A DNA stretch of 64,000 nucleotides from UMGS1781 sp045650705 (GTDB taxonomy: Bacteria > Bacillota > Clostridia > TANB77 > CAG-508), in assembly GCA_045650705.1 (NCBI GenBank), contig JAZRRK010000055.1, forward strand, positions 35,229 through 99,228, in the 5' to 3' direction. Of this stretch, positions 7,218 through 15,180 are shown piece after piece (position 1 is the stretch's first letter; the number at the start of each line of letters is the position of its first letter). The position numbers and the translations under genes were made by a program. The notes under the pieces are model-generated. The model was given only the letters and a program-made list of their open reading frames with translations, was not told the DNA's origin and did no database searches.

Positions 7218-7238
7218 TAAGAGAGGAGAGAATATAAA

Positions 7239-7862
7239 ATGCCTAAAATAGATGTATACAATGTAGAAGGAAAAAAAGTAAGTGATATCGAATTAAATGA
7301 CAACATATTTGGAATTAAACCAAATGAAAAGATAGTTCACATTGCTTTAGTTAATTATTTGGCAAATCAAAGACAAGGTACAGCTAGCACAAAGACAAGA
7401 GCTGAAGTTGCTGGTGGTGGAAGAAAACCTTGGAAACAAAAAGGTACAGGTAGAGCAAGACAAGGAAGTATAAGAGCACCACAATGGATTAAAGGTGGTA
7501 TTGCATTAGGACCTAAACCACGTGATTACAGTTATAAAATTAATAAAAAAGAAAGACAATTAGCAATAAGATCAGTATTAAGCTCAAAAGTATTAGAAAA
7601 CAACTTAGTAGTTGTAGATAAATTAGAATTAAAAGAAATCAAAACAAAAAATATGGTAAAAGCATTAGAAAACTTAAAAGTAGAAGGAAAAACTCTAATA
7701 GTATTACCAGAAAAAAATGAAACTGTACAAAAATCAGCTAGAAATATTGAAGGAGTTAAAACAAGTTTAACAAACACAATAAATGTTTACGACTTATTAA
7801 AATACAACAAATTAGTATTAACAGTTGATACAGTTAAGAAATTAGAGGAGGTGTATGCTTAA
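7239..7862 (+). CDS. rplD: Ribosomal protein L4 (uL4)
   Basis: A 207-residue protein with the conserved extended loop (AEVAGGGRKPWKQKGTGRARQGSIRAPQWIKGG, residues about 46-78) that lines the peptide exit tunnel. L4 is the autoregulator of the S10 operon in some bacteria, which would fit the long leader upstream; this is inference. Its stop abuts the rplW start. Confidence 0.95.
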   Translation: MPKIDVYNVEGKKVSDIELNDNIFGIKPNEKIVHIALVNYLANQRQGTASTKTRAEVAGGGRKPWKQKGTGRARQGSIRAPQWIKGGIALGPKPRDYSYKINKKERQLAIRSVLSSKVLENNLVVVDKLELKEIKTKNMVKALENLKVEGKTLIVLPEKNETVQKSARNIEGVKTSLTNTINVYDLLKYNKLVLTVDTVKKLEEVYA

Positions 7863-8210
7863 ATGAAACCAGAAGAAATAATAGTAAAACCTATAATAAC
7901 AGAAAAGAGTAATATGGGTCTTGAAGAAGGAAAGTATACATTCCAAGTAGCAAAAAAAGCTACAAAAGTTGATATTGCAAATGCAGTAGAAGCTCTATTT
8001 AATGTTAAAGTATTAGATGTAAATACAATGACAGTAAAAGGAAAAGAAAAAAGAATGGGAGCTCATTCTGGAAAAAGACCAGATTGGAAAAAAGCAATAG
8101 TAACAATCGATACAAACCCAGCTGAAGAAAAATATTTATCTAAAGGTGGAAAAGAAGTTAAAGTTGATAAGAAATACAAAAATTCTATCGACGAATTTAT
8201 GGGTGCTTAA
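7863..8210 (+). CDS. rplW: Ribosomal protein L23 (uL23)
   Basis: A 115-residue protein beginning MKPEEIIVKPIITEKSNMGLEEGKYTFQVAKKATKVDIANAVE, the standard L23 start; it is somewhat longer than the usual 95-100 residues owing to a charged C-terminal tail (about residues 95-115). L23 sits at the tunnel exit and docks trigger factor and SRP. The ATG directly follows the rplD stop; its ribosome binding site (AGAGGAGGTG) lies inside rplD. Confidence 0.94.
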   Translation: MKPEEIIVKPIITEKSNMGLEEGKYTFQVAKKATKVDIANAVEALFNVKVLDVNTMTVKGKEKRMGAHSGKRPDWKKAIVTIDTNPAEEKYLSKGGKEVKVDKKYKNSIDEFMGA

Positions 8211-8212
8211 TA

Positions 8213-8353
8213 ATGAAAGAAGAATCATTTAAAGAAGCGTTAAGAGATTTTGCTAAATATGGTGAAATATTAGAAAATCCAAAATTATCTAGTGAACAAA
8301 AATTAAAAGAACTTGATAAAATAAAACCTAAGAAAGAAAAAGATGAAAGATAG
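8213..8353 (+). CDS. Hypothetical small charged protein (46 aa) inside the S10 operon
   Basis: Starts three bases after the rplW stop and encodes MKEESFKEALRDFAKYGEILENP followed by a Lys/Glu-rich tail ending in KEKDER. It reads as a short amphipathic helical protein with no cysteines or membrane span, and I do not recognise it. No gene is normally found between rplW and rplB. No clear ribosome binding site is seen apart from translational coupling to rplW. It may be a genuine small protein or chance. Confidence 0.4.
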   Translation: MKEESFKEALRDFAKYGEILENPKLSSEQKLKELDKIKPKKEKDER

Positions 8354-8452
8354 AAATTATCCAGAAAAAACTGGGATAAAAAATAAATATCCGGAAGTGG
8401 TCCGGGAAAACAACCACAAATATAGAAAAATAAAGAAAGGAGAGGAGATTTC

Positions 8453-8565
8453 AAAAACGAGTATTGCTAGGAAAACGAATGAAAAATTTTGAGATAGTAC
8501 GCTGTACATCGAAAAATTTTGAATGAAGTTTGACACCGCAAGACGAAGTTTTTCAAAACTCCGAG
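8453..8565 (+). repeat. Interspersed repeat, family B, inserted before rplB
   Basis: Contains the family landmarks CGAGTATTGCTAGGAAAACG at the left end and CGCAAGACGAAGTTTTTCA at the right, separated by AAAAATTTT-type inverted arms around CTGTACATC. Two relatives occur at 14548-14656 (opposite strand) and 17712-17818 (same strand). It lies between a Shine-Dalgarno sequence (8436-8447) and the rplB ATG (8577). Confidence 0.7.
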
Positions 8566-8576
8566 CGTGAATAGTA

Positions 8577-9404
8577 ATGGGGATAAAAACATTTAGACCA
8601 TACACACCATCAAGAAGAAATATGACAACATTGACAAACGATGAGATTACAAAAAAAACACCAGAAAAATCTTTATTGAGAGCAAAAAAGAAAAATGCTG
8701 GTAGAAATTCTTATGGTAGAATAACAGTAAGACATCAAGGTGGAGGAAACAGACAAAAATATAGAATAATTGATTTTAAAAGAAAAAAAGATAACATGGA
8801 AGCAACAGTTATCGGTATAGAATACGATCCAAATCGTACAAGTAATATAGCATTAATCGAATATACAGATGGAGAAAGAGCATATATCTTAGCTCCAGTT
8901 GGATTAACAGATGGAGACAAAGTTATATCAGGTGAAAACGTTGATATTAAGCCAGGAAACTGCTTACCGATAGAAAATATACCAGTTGGTACATTAATTC
9001 ATAATATAGAATTAAATCCAGGTCAAGGTGGAAAAATGGTAAAAGCTGCTGGTGGAGAAGCTCAACTTATGGCTAAAGAAGGAACTTATGCACATATAAG
9101 ATTACCATCAGGAGAAATGAGATTAGTAAGAGCAAAATGTAGAGCAACAATAGGAACAATAGGAAATACAGACCATAGTAACATCAAATTAGGAAAAGCA
9201 GGAAGAACAAGACATATGGGTATTAGACCAACAGTTAGAGGTTCTGTTATGAACCCAGTAGATCACCCACATGGTGGTGGTGAAGGTAGAGCTCCAGTAG
9301 GACATAGTGGACCACTTACTCCTTGGGGTAAACCAGCATTAGGATATAAGACAAGAAAGAAAAATAATAAAACAGATAAATATATCGTAAAAAGAAGAAA
9401 GTAA
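8577..9404 (+). CDS. rplB: Ribosomal protein L2 (uL2)
   Basis: A 275-residue protein of standard length, beginning MGIKTFRPYTPSRRNMT and containing RITVRHQGGGNRQKYRIIDFKR and the catalytic-region HPHGGGEGRAPVG loop (near residue 230). L2 is essential for subunit joining and peptidyl transfer. The start is fixed: a TGA lies three codons upstream in frame and the protein aligns from its first residue. Yet no Shine-Dalgarno sequence is adjacent; the nearest good one (AAAGGAGAGGAG) is about 130 bp upstream, separated by an interspersed repeat. Confidence 0.95.
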   Translation: MGIKTFRPYTPSRRNMTTLTNDEITKKTPEKSLLRAKKKNAGRNSYGRITVRHQGGGNRQKYRIIDFKRKKDNMEATVIGIEYDPNRTSNIALIEYTDGERAYILAPVGLTDGDKVISGENVDIKPGNCLPIENIPVGTLIHNIELNPGQGGKMVKAAGGEAQLMAKEGTYAHIRLPSGEMRLVRAKCRATIGTIGNTDHSNIKLGKAGRTRHMGIRPTVRGSVMNPVDHPHGGGEGRAPVGHSGPLTPWGKPALGYKTRKKNNKTDKYIVKRRK

Positions 9405-9422
9405 TTAAAATAGCGATAATAT

Positions 9423-9447
9423 GTATGGGGCGACCATTGGTCGTCCG
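9423..9447. repeat. GGGGCGACC interspersed palindromic repeat
   Basis: Core GGGGCGACCATTGGTCGTCC between rplB and rpsS. The CGACC/GGTCG arms form a short hairpin. One of nine copies in the window. Confidence 0.8.
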
Positions 9448-9476
9448 TGGAAAGTGATTAAAAGGAGGATAAATAA

Positions 9477-9755
9477 ATGTCAAGATCTAGTAAGAAAAAA
9501 CCATTCGTAGAAGAAAAACTATTAAAGAGAATTGAAGCTATGAATGAAAATGGAACAAAAGCAGTTTTAAAAACTTGGTCAAGAGCTTCTACAATATATC
9601 CACAAATGGTAGGACATACAATAGCAGTTCATGATGGAAGAAAACATGTTCCAGTATATATATCAGAAGAAATGATAGGACATAAATTAGGAGAATTTGC
9701 TCCAACAAGAACATTTAGAGGACATTCAGGAGAAAAGAAAACAGACGTTAAGTAA
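9477..9755 (+). CDS. rpsS: Ribosomal protein S19 (uS19)
   Basis: A 92-residue protein beginning MSRSSKKKPFVEEKLLKRIE and ending in the conserved HKLGEFAPTRTFRGH. S19 binds the head of the small subunit together with S13. Normal length and an AAGGAGG site; separated from rplB by one repeat unit. Confidence 0.95.
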   Translation: MSRSSKKKPFVEEKLLKRIEAMNENGTKAVLKTWSRASTIYPQMVGHTIAVHDGRKHVPVYISEEMIGHKLGEFAPTRTFRGHSGEKKTDVK

Positions 9756-9792
9756 AAGTCTGACAGACAAATATTAAGAGGAGGTAAATTAA

Positions 9793-10146
9793 ATGCCAGA
9801 AGAAAATAAAGTACTAGAAGCAGTAGCTACATTAAGATTTGCTAGAATATCAGCTAGAAAAGTTAAAATAGTAGCAGACCTTATAAGAGGTAAAAATGTT
9901 GATGAAGCTTTAGCAATAGTTAAATTCACACCAAAAGCATCATCTGAATTAATAGAAAAATTATTAAAATCTGCAATAGCAAATGCAGAAAACAATCATG
10001 GTATGAACAGAGGAAATTTGGTTGTTAGCGAAATATATGCAAACCAAGGTCCAACATTAAAAAGAATTAGACCAGCAGCAAAAGGTTCAGCAGTAAGAAT
10101 TAGAAAAAGAACAAGTCATATTACAATAAAAGTAAGAGAAGTTTAA
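9793..10146 (+). CDS. rplV: Ribosomal protein L22 (uL22)
   Basis: A 117-residue protein with RFARISARKVKIVADLIRGK near the N-terminus and the beta-hairpin GPTLKRIRPAAKGSAVRIRKRTSHI (about residues 80-107) that lines the exit tunnel and is the classical site of macrolide resistance changes. Normal length; AGAGGAGG site. Confidence 0.95.
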   Translation: MPEENKVLEAVATLRFARISARKVKIVADLIRGKNVDEALAIVKFTPKASSELIEKLLKSAIANAENNHGMNRGNLVVSEIYANQGPTLKRIRPAAKGSAVRIRKRTSHITIKVREV

Positions 10147-10163
10147 GGAGGGAAATAAAGAGT

Positions 10164-10826
10164 ATGGGACAAAAAATGCATCCACATGGATTAAGAGTTG
10201 GTGTAATAAAAGATTGGAATTCAAAATGGTACGCAGATTCAAAGAATTTCAGTGATTATTTAATAGAAGACCATAAAATCCGTGAATATGTAAAGAAAAA
10301 ATTATTTGTTAGCGGTATTTCTAAAATAGAGATAGAAAGAACAGCTAAATTTATAAAAGTTAATGTTTACACAGCAAAACCAGGAGTAGTTATAGGTAAA
10401 GGTGGAAACTTAGCTGAAAGTTTAAAACAAGAATTATCTAAAATGATAAATAAAGATGTAAATTTAAATATAGTTGAAGTTAAAGATGTTGATACAAATG
10501 CTCAATTAGTAGCAGAAAACATTGCAAATCAACTAGAAAGAAGAATCTCTTTTAGAAGAGCAATGAAACAATGTATGCAAAAAGCAATGAAAGCAGGAGC
10601 TTTAGGAATAAAAACATCTGTATCTGGAAGATTAGGTGGAGCTGATATGGCTAGAACAGAATTCTACAAAGAAGGAACAATTCCACTACAAACATTAAGA
10701 GCAGATATTGATTATGGATTCTGTGAAGCAGATACAACTTATGGAAAAATAGGTGTAAAAGTTTGGATATATAAAGGAGAAGTTCTTCCTACTAAAAAAA
10801 ATAAAACAGAAGGAGGAGAAGAATAA
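10164..10826 (+). CDS. rpsC: Ribosomal protein S3 (uS3)
   Basis: A 220-residue protein beginning MGQKMHPHGLRVGVIKDWNSKWY. The KH domain motif is visible as VYTAKPGVVIGKGGNLAESLK (about residues 73-93) and the C-terminal domain as SGRLGGADMARTEFYKEGTIPLQTLRADIDYG. S3 forms part of the mRNA entry site and its helicase. Its TAA stop shares one base with the ATG of rplP, so the two are translationally coupled. Confidence 0.95.
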   Translation: MGQKMHPHGLRVGVIKDWNSKWYADSKNFSDYLIEDHKIREYVKKKLFVSGISKIEIERTAKFIKVNVYTAKPGVVIGKGGNLAESLKQELSKMINKDVNLNIVEVKDVDTNAQLVAENIANQLERRISFRRAMKQCMQKAMKAGALGIKTSVSGRLGGADMARTEFYKEGTIPLQTLRADIDYGFCEADTTYGKIGVKVWIYKGEVLPTKKNKTEGGEE

Positions 10827-11269
10827 TGCCAGTAATGCCAAAAAGAACAAAATATAGAAAAATGCAAAAAGGTAGAAATAGAGGAAAAGCAACAAGAGGA
10901 AACGTTGTAAATGAAGGACAATACGGATTACAAACATTAGAAGCTGGATTAATTACAGCAAATCAAATAGAAGCAGCACGTATTGCAATGACACGTTACA
11001 TCAAAAGAGGTGGAAAAGTTTGGATAAAAGTATTCCCAAATAAACCAATAAGCAAGAAACCTGCTGAAACTCGTATGGGTAAAGGTAAAGGAGCTGTTGA
11101 ATATTGGGTAGCACCAGTTAAACCAGGTAGAATACTATTTGAGTTAGCAGATGTTTCAGAAGAAATTGCAAGAGAAGCTTTAAGATTAGCTGCACATAAA
11201 CTACCAGTTAAAACAAAATTCGTAACAAGAGAAAATAATCAAGGTGGTGATGTTGATGAAGATAGATAA
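10826..11269 (+). CDS. rplP: Ribosomal protein L16 (uL16)
   Basis: A 147-residue protein beginning MPVMPKRTKYRKMQKGRNRGKATRG, with KVWIKVFPNKPISKKPAETRMGKGKGAVEYWVAPVKPGRILFE typical of L16, which organises the tRNA-binding sites of the large subunit. The ATG overlaps the rpsC stop by one base and has the GGAGGAG site inside rpsC. Its last codons overlap rpmC. Confidence 0.95.
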   Translation: MPVMPKRTKYRKMQKGRNRGKATRGNVVNEGQYGLQTLEAGLITANQIEAARIAMTRYIKRGGKVWIKVFPNKPISKKPAETRMGKGKGAVEYWVAPVKPGRILFELADVSEEIAREALRLAAHKLPVKTKFVTRENNQGGDVDEDR

Positions 11270-11450
11270 AATAAGAGAAATGTCTTCACAAGACTTAAAT
11301 AAAGAATTAGGTGAATTAAAAACAGAGCTATTCAAATTAAGATTTAATTTAGCAACAAATGGATTAGACAATCCTATGAAAATAAAAGAGACAAAAAAAG
11401 ATATAGCTAGAATAAATACAGTATTAAAAGAAAGAGAAATGGCTAAATAG
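11256..11450 (+). CDS. rpmC: Ribosomal protein L29 (uL29)
   Basis: A 64-residue protein MKIDKIREMSSQDLNKELGELK...KERE, the two-helix L29 that lies at the tunnel exit next to L23. I chose the ATG at 11256 because L29 proteins begin near this point and GGTGG precedes it; an in-frame ATG at 11244 would add four residues. It overlaps the end of rplP by 14 bases, as is usual in this operon. Confidence 0.93.
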   Translation: MKIDKIREMSSQDLNKELGELKTELFKLRFNLATNGLDNPMKIKETKKDIARINTVLKEREMAK

Positions 11451-11499
11451 AATTTGGAATTAAAAGTTCCAAAAACTTTAGTGAAAGGAGAATTCAAGA

Positions 11500-11763
11500 A
11501 TGGAAGAAAGAAATCTTCGTAAAGTTATGATTGGTACAGTAACATCTAATAAAATGGATAAAACAATAGTAGTATCAGTTGAAACAAGTGTAAAACATCC
11601 TTTATATGGCAAAATTGTAAAAAGAACATATAAATTAAAAGCACATGATGAAAATAATGCTTGCCAAATAGGAGATAAAGTAAAAGTAATGGAAACTAGA
11701 CCTCTATCAAAAGATAAGAGATGGAGATTAGTTGAAGTTGTAGAAAAAGCAATCATAAAATAA
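11500..11763 (+). CDS. rpsQ: Ribosomal protein S17 (uS17)
   Basis: An 87-residue protein beginning MEERNLRKVMIGTVTSNKMDKTIVVSVE with HPLYGKIVKRTYKLKAHDENN and the closing KDKRWRLVEVVEKA. S17 is a primary binder of 16S rRNA with an OB fold. Normal length, AAAGGAG site. Last gene of the S10 block; a repeat-bearing gap follows before rplN. Confidence 0.95.
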   Translation: MEERNLRKVMIGTVTSNKMDKTIVVSVETSVKHPLYGKIVKRTYKLKAHDENNACQIGDKVKVMETRPLSKDKRWRLVEVVEKAIIK

Positions 11764-11800
11764 AATTAATAAAAACCACATTCAACTTGTAATAGTGAGT

Positions 11801-11824
11801 GTAGGGGCGACCATTGGTCGTCCG
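11801..11824. repeat. GGGGCGACC interspersed palindromic repeat
   Basis: Core GGGGCGACCATTGGTCGTCC between rpsQ and rplN, followed directly by the AGTGAATAGT-type module at 11837-11893. Confidence 0.8.
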
Positions 11825-11836
11825 AGAATAGTTAGA

Positions 11837-11893
11837 AATGAATAGTGAATAGTGAATAGTACATAATTCGCTTCACGAATTTTGAAAAGGAGG
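11837..11893 (+). repeat. AGTGAATAGT module ending in the rplN Shine-Dalgarno sequence
   Basis: Tandem GAATAGT/GAATAGTG units, then AATTCG-CTTCA-CGAATT, then TTTGAAAAGGAGG. The same arrangement (short hairpin with AAAATT/AATTTT arms, then GAAGGAGG) precedes rpsN, rplO, rpsK and porB. Confidence 0.65.
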
Positions 11894-11902
11894 AAAACCG
11901 TA

Positions 11903-12271
11903 ATGATTCAACAACAATCTAGATTAAAAGTAGCAGATAACACAGGTGCAAAAGAATTAATGTGTATCAGATGTTTAGGTGGTTCACATAGAAAATTTGC
12001 TGGTGTAGGTGATGTTATAATAGCATCAGTAAAAAATGCTATACCAAATGGTGTTGTAAAAAAAGGTGATGTAGTTAAAGCTGTTATAGTAAGAACAACA
12101 AAACCTATTAGAAGAGCAGATGGTTCTTATGTTAGATTCGACGAAAATGCAGCAGTTATAATACGTGATGATGGAAATCCAAAAGGAACTCGTATATTTG
12201 GACCGATAGCTAGAGAATTAAGAGATAAAGATTATATGAAGATTTTATCACTTGCTCCAGAAGTTTTATAA
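11903..12271 (+). CDS. rplN: Ribosomal protein L14 (uL14)
   Basis: A 122-residue protein MIQQQSRLKVADNTGAKELMCIRCLGG..., standard L14 throughout, with AVIVRTTKPIRRADGSYVRFDENAAVII. It binds 23S rRNA next to L19 and takes part in a subunit bridge. The start at 11903 follows AAAGGAGGAAAACCGTA; a longer frame upstream lies in repeat sequence and is not expected to be used. First gene of the spc block. Confidence 0.95.
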   Translation: MIQQQSRLKVADNTGAKELMCIRCLGGSHRKFAGVGDVIIASVKNAIPNGVVKKGDVVKAVIVRTTKPIRRADGSYVRFDENAAVIIRDDGNPKGTRIFGPIARELRDKDYMKILSLAPEVL

Positions 12272-12299
12272 TAAAGAAAAATATAGAAAACTACGATGT

Positions 12300-12322
12300 G
12301 TAGGGGGACCATTGGTCGTCTG
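12300..12322. repeat. GGGGCGACC interspersed repeat, shortened copy
   Basis: Reads TAGGGGGACCATTGGTCGTC, lacking the C of GGGGCGACC. Between rplN and rplX. Confidence 0.7.
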
Positions 12323-12381
12323 AACTTCAGCGAAATGCTAAAAGTTCATAATGAATAATAGAAAGAAGGAGGGAAACCTTA

Positions 12382-12690
12382 ATGAAAATAAAAAAAGGTG
12401 ATACAGTTCAAGTTTTATCTGGAAATGATAAAGGAAAAACTGGAGAAGTTTTAGAAGTAATCCCAAAACAAGAAAAAGTAGTTGTTAAGGGTGTTAATAT
12501 AAGAAAAAAACATATCAAACCTAAAAAACAAGGTGACGAAGGTGGAATAGTACCAGTTGAATGTGCTATACATACTAGCAAAGTAAATGTATTATGTTCT
12601 AAATGCAATAAACCAGCAAGAATAGGATACAAAATTGAAAAAGATGGAAAAGTTCGTATTTGTAAAAGATGTGGAACAATAATCAAATAG
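12382..12690 (+). CDS. rplX: Ribosomal protein L24 (uL24)
   Basis: A 102-residue protein with the KOW motif at the start (KIKKGDTVQVLSGNDKGKTGEVLEV) and a C-terminal CSKC...CKRCG zinc-binding pair (residues about 74-98). L24 is an assembly initiator of the large subunit at the tunnel exit. Normal length; AAGGAGGG site. Confidence 0.95.
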   Translation: MKIKKGDTVQVLSGNDKGKTGEVLEVIPKQEKVVVKGVNIRKKHIKPKKQGDEGGIVPVECAIHTSKVNVLCSKCNKPARIGYKIEKDGKVRICKRCGTIIK

Positions 12691-12711
12691 GAAAGGAGGA
12701 AATAAATAATT

Positions 12712-13251
12712 ATGGAAATATTAAGAGAACAATATGAAAAAGAGATAATACCTGCATTAATGAAAAAATTTGAATATAAATCAGTTATGCAAGTTCCAAA
12801 ATTAGAAAAGATAGTTATTAATATAGGATTAGGAGATACAAAGGAAAATCCTAAAGCCTTAGATAATGCGATTGCAGATTTAACAGCTATAACAGGTCAA
12901 AAACCAGTTATAACAAAAGCTAAAAAATCTATTGCAGCATTTAAATTAAGAGAGGGAGCTAATATCGGTTGCAAAGTTACATTAAGAAAAGATAAAATGT
13001 ATGATTTTGCATACAAATTATTTAATGTAGCACTTCCAAGAGTTAGAGATTTTAGAGGAGTTTCAAATAATTCTTTTGATGGAAGAGGAAATTACTCATT
13101 AGGAATTAAAGAACAAGTAATCTTCCCAGAAATCGAATATGAAAAAATAGATAAGGTAAGAGGAATGGATATTATATTTGTTACTACAGCTAATTCTGAT
13201 GAAGAAGCTAAAGAGTTACTTGCTAAATTAGGTATGCCATTCAGAGCTTAA
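12712..13251 (+). CDS. rplE: Ribosomal protein L5 (uL5)
   Basis: A 179-residue protein beginning MEILREQYEKEIIPALMKKFEYKSVMQVPKLEKIVINIGLGD with PVITKAKKSIAAFKLREGANIGCKVTLR and the closing GMDIIFVTTANSDEEAKELLAKLGMPF. L5 carries 5S rRNA into the central protuberance. Normal length; 21 bp after rplX with a GGAGG site. Confidence 0.96.
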   Translation: MEILREQYEKEIIPALMKKFEYKSVMQVPKLEKIVINIGLGDTKENPKALDNAIADLTAITGQKPVITKAKKSIAAFKLREGANIGCKVTLRKDKMYDFAYKLFNVALPRVRDFRGVSNNSFDGRGNYSLGIKEQVIFPEIEYEKIDKVRGMDIIFVTTANSDEEAKELLAKLGMPFRA

Positions 13252-13270
13252 TAAATAGTGAAGAAAGAAA

Positions 13271-13307
13271 AGTGAAGAGTACAAAACTCTTTAAGTTTTG
13301 AAGGAGG
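13271..13307 (+). repeat. AGTGAAGAGT module ending in the rpsN Shine-Dalgarno sequence
   Basis: AGTGAAGAGTACAAAACTCT, then TTAAGTTTTGAAGGAGG. AAAACT/AGTTTT arms form a small hairpin immediately before the ribosome binding site, as at rplN, rplO, rpsK and porB. Confidence 0.6.
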
Positions 13308-13319
13308 AAAATAAAACAT

Positions 13320-13505
13320 ATGGCTAAGAAATCAATGATTGTTAAGCAACAAAAAGAACAAAAATATGCAACTAGAGAATATAATAGATGTAAATTATGT
13401 GGAAGACCACATGGTTATATTAGAAAATATGGAATTTGCCGTATATGCTTTAGAGAATTAGCACATAAAGGTGAAATACCAGGTATTAAAAAAGCTAGCT
13501 GGTAA
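13320..13505 (+). CDS. rpsN: Ribosomal protein S14, zinc-binding type (uS14)
   Basis: A 61-residue protein MAKKSMIVKQQKEQKYATREYNRCKLCGRPHGYIRKYGICRICFRELAHKG... The CxxC...CxxC arrangement and the short length mark the zinc-containing (C+) form, in contrast to the roughly 100-residue zinc-free form. It belongs to the small-subunit head. Confidence 0.96.
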   Translation: MAKKSMIVKQQKEQKYATREYNRCKLCGRPHGYIRKYGICRICFRELAHKGEIPGIKKASW

Positions 13506-13568
13506 GAAATAAATGAAAAATTTGTTTTAAGAATAAATTATAAAGTAGAATAATAAGGAGGAGAGAAA

Positions 13569-13967
13569 ATGATTACAACTGATCCAATTGCAGATATGCT
13601 AACAAGAATCAGAAATGCAAGTCAAGCAAATTTTAAAACAGTAGATATTCCAGCATCAAATATGAAAAAAGACATTGCAGAAATATTGTTTAATGAAGGA
13701 TATATAAAAGCTTACGAAGAAATCCAAAATGAAAATCAAGGAATAATCAGAATAAGCTTAAAATATACAGAAAAAGGTAAAAAAGTAATATCAGGATTAA
13801 GAAGAATAAGCAAACCAGGATTAAGAATATATGCATCAAAGGAAGAACTTCCTAAAGTATTAAATGGTTTAGGAATAGCTTTAATATCAACATCAAAAGG
13901 AATAATGACAGATAAAAAAGCAAGAGAATTAGGTGTTGGTGGAGAAGTATTAGCATATATTTGGTAA
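13569..13967 (+). CDS. rpsH: Ribosomal protein S8 (uS8)
   Basis: A 132-residue protein beginning MITTDPIADMLTRIRNASQAN and ending in TSKGIMTDKKARELGVGGEVLAYIW, the diagnostic S8 C-terminus. S8 is a primary 16S rRNA binder and, in E. coli, the translational repressor of the spc operon. Normal length; AAGGAGG site. Confidence 0.96.
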   Translation: MITTDPIADMLTRIRNASQANFKTVDIPASNMKKDIAEILFNEGYIKAYEEIQNENQGIIRISLKYTEKGKKVISGLRRISKPGLRIYASKEELPKVLNGLGIALISTSKGIMTDKKARELGVGGEVLAYIW

Positions 13968-13989
13968 TATTAGAAAGGAGAATATTAAC

Positions 13990-14529
13990 ATGTCAAGAAT
14001 AGGAAATAAACCAATTACAGTTCCAGAAGGTGTAGAAGTAAAACTAGATGGACAAAAAATAACTGTAAAAGGACCTAAAGGTACTCTAGAAAGAGAAATA
14101 CACCCAAATATAAAAGTAGAGTTAGATAATAATGTTATAACAGTTACAAGACCAAATAATGAACCAGCAAATAGAAGCTTACATGGATTAACAAGAACTT
14201 TAATAAATAACATGGTTACAGGTGTTGTAAATGAATATACTAGACAACTTGAAATAAATGGTGTAGGTTATAGAGCTGCAAAACAAGGAAATAAATTAGT
14301 TTTAACATTAGGATATTCACATCCTGTAGAAATGGTAGAACCAGAAGGAATTAAATATGAAGTTCCAACTCCAAATCAAATAATTGTTAAAGGAGTAGAT
14401 AAAGAATTAGTTGGTCAAATGGCAGCAGTTATCAGAACAAAAAGACCACCAGAAGTTTATAGAGGTAAAGGTATTAAGTACGTTGAAGAACGTATTAGAC
14501 GTAAGGTTGGTAAGACAGGCAAAAAATAA
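13990..14529 (+). CDS. rplF: Ribosomal protein L6 (uL6)
   Basis: A 179-residue protein MSRIGNKPITVPEGVEVKLDGQKITVKGPKG... with two similar alpha/beta domains and the closing KRPPEVYRGKGIKYVEERIRRKVGKTGKK. L6 lies near the sarcin-ricin loop and the factor-binding site. Normal length. Confidence 0.96.
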   Translation: MSRIGNKPITVPEGVEVKLDGQKITVKGPKGTLEREIHPNIKVELDNNVITVTRPNNEPANRSLHGLTRTLINNMVTGVVNEYTRQLEINGVGYRAAKQGNKLVLTLGYSHPVEMVEPEGIKYEVPTPNQIIVKGVDKELVGQMAAVIRTKRPPEVYRGKGIKYVEERIRRKVGKTGKK

Positions 14530-14547
14530 AATTTGTAATTGTAAACA

Positions 14548-14656
14548 AATGAAAAACTTCGTCTGGCGTTGTTGTCCAGCACAAAAAAATCCTCAGCGTA
14601 TCTTTATACGCCTCCGGTTTTTTAGTTCGGACGCCTAGCCATACTCGTTTTTGATT
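14548..14656 (-). repeat. Interspersed repeat, family B, reverse orientation
   Basis: On the minus strand it begins AAAAACGAGTATGGCTAGGC and ends CGCCAGACGAAGTTTTTCA, with an internal hairpin GGAGGCGTATAAAGATACGC. Relative of the copies at 8453 and 17712. It occupies most of the 230-bp rplF-rplR gap. Confidence 0.65.
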
Positions 14657-14759
14657 TGTTTAGAGCAAACGAACAATATAACTTTTGCTTTGTGTGCAAT
14701 GAGTAAGCAAATAAATAAAAATTTATTGAAAAAGAATTTTAGAAAGGAGCGATATTAAT

Positions 14760-15119
14760 ATGGTTTCTAAAACTAATAGAAAATTAGAAAGAGAAAGAAG
14801 ACATAAAAGAGTACGTACAAAAATAAGTGGAACAACTGAATGCCCAAGATTATGTGTATTTAGAAGTAACACAAATGTATATGCTCAAATAATTGATGAT
14901 ACTAAAGGAATTACTTTAGTAAGTGCATCAACATTAGATAAAGAAGTAAAAACAAAACATTCAAATAAAGAAGCTGCAAAAGAAGTTGGAACTTTAGTTG
15001 CAAAAAGAGCTTTAGAAAAAAATATTAAGAATGTTGTATATGATAGAGGCGGATATGTTTATCATGGTATCGTAAAAGAATTAGCAGAAGCTGCAAGAGA
15101 AGCAGGATTAGAGTTTTAA
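14760..15119 (+). CDS. rplR: Ribosomal protein L18 (uL18)
   Basis: A 119-residue protein MVSKTNRKLERERRHKRVRTKISGTTECPRLCVFRSNTNVYAQIIDD... with GGYVYHGIVKELAEAAREAGLEF at the end. L18 binds 5S rRNA. Normal length. An AAAGGAGCGAT site precedes it after the repeat-filled gap. Confidence 0.95.
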   Translation: MVSKTNRKLERERRHKRVRTKISGTTECPRLCVFRSNTNVYAQIIDDTKGITLVSASTLDKEVKTKHSNKEAAKEVGTLVAKRALEKNIKNVVYDRGGYVYHGIVKELAEAAREAGLEF

Positions 15120-15180
15120 TAAAAAGGATACAAAAAAAAGCCTTATCAAAAATCAAATAAGGAGGGAAATTTAAGTCAAT

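Noticed and set aside
11882..11902. Upstream extended starts for rplN, rpsM, rpsD, adk and rplO
   Set aside because: Extensions run into repeats or the ribosome binding site itself, and the families align from the internal Met that has a proper site.
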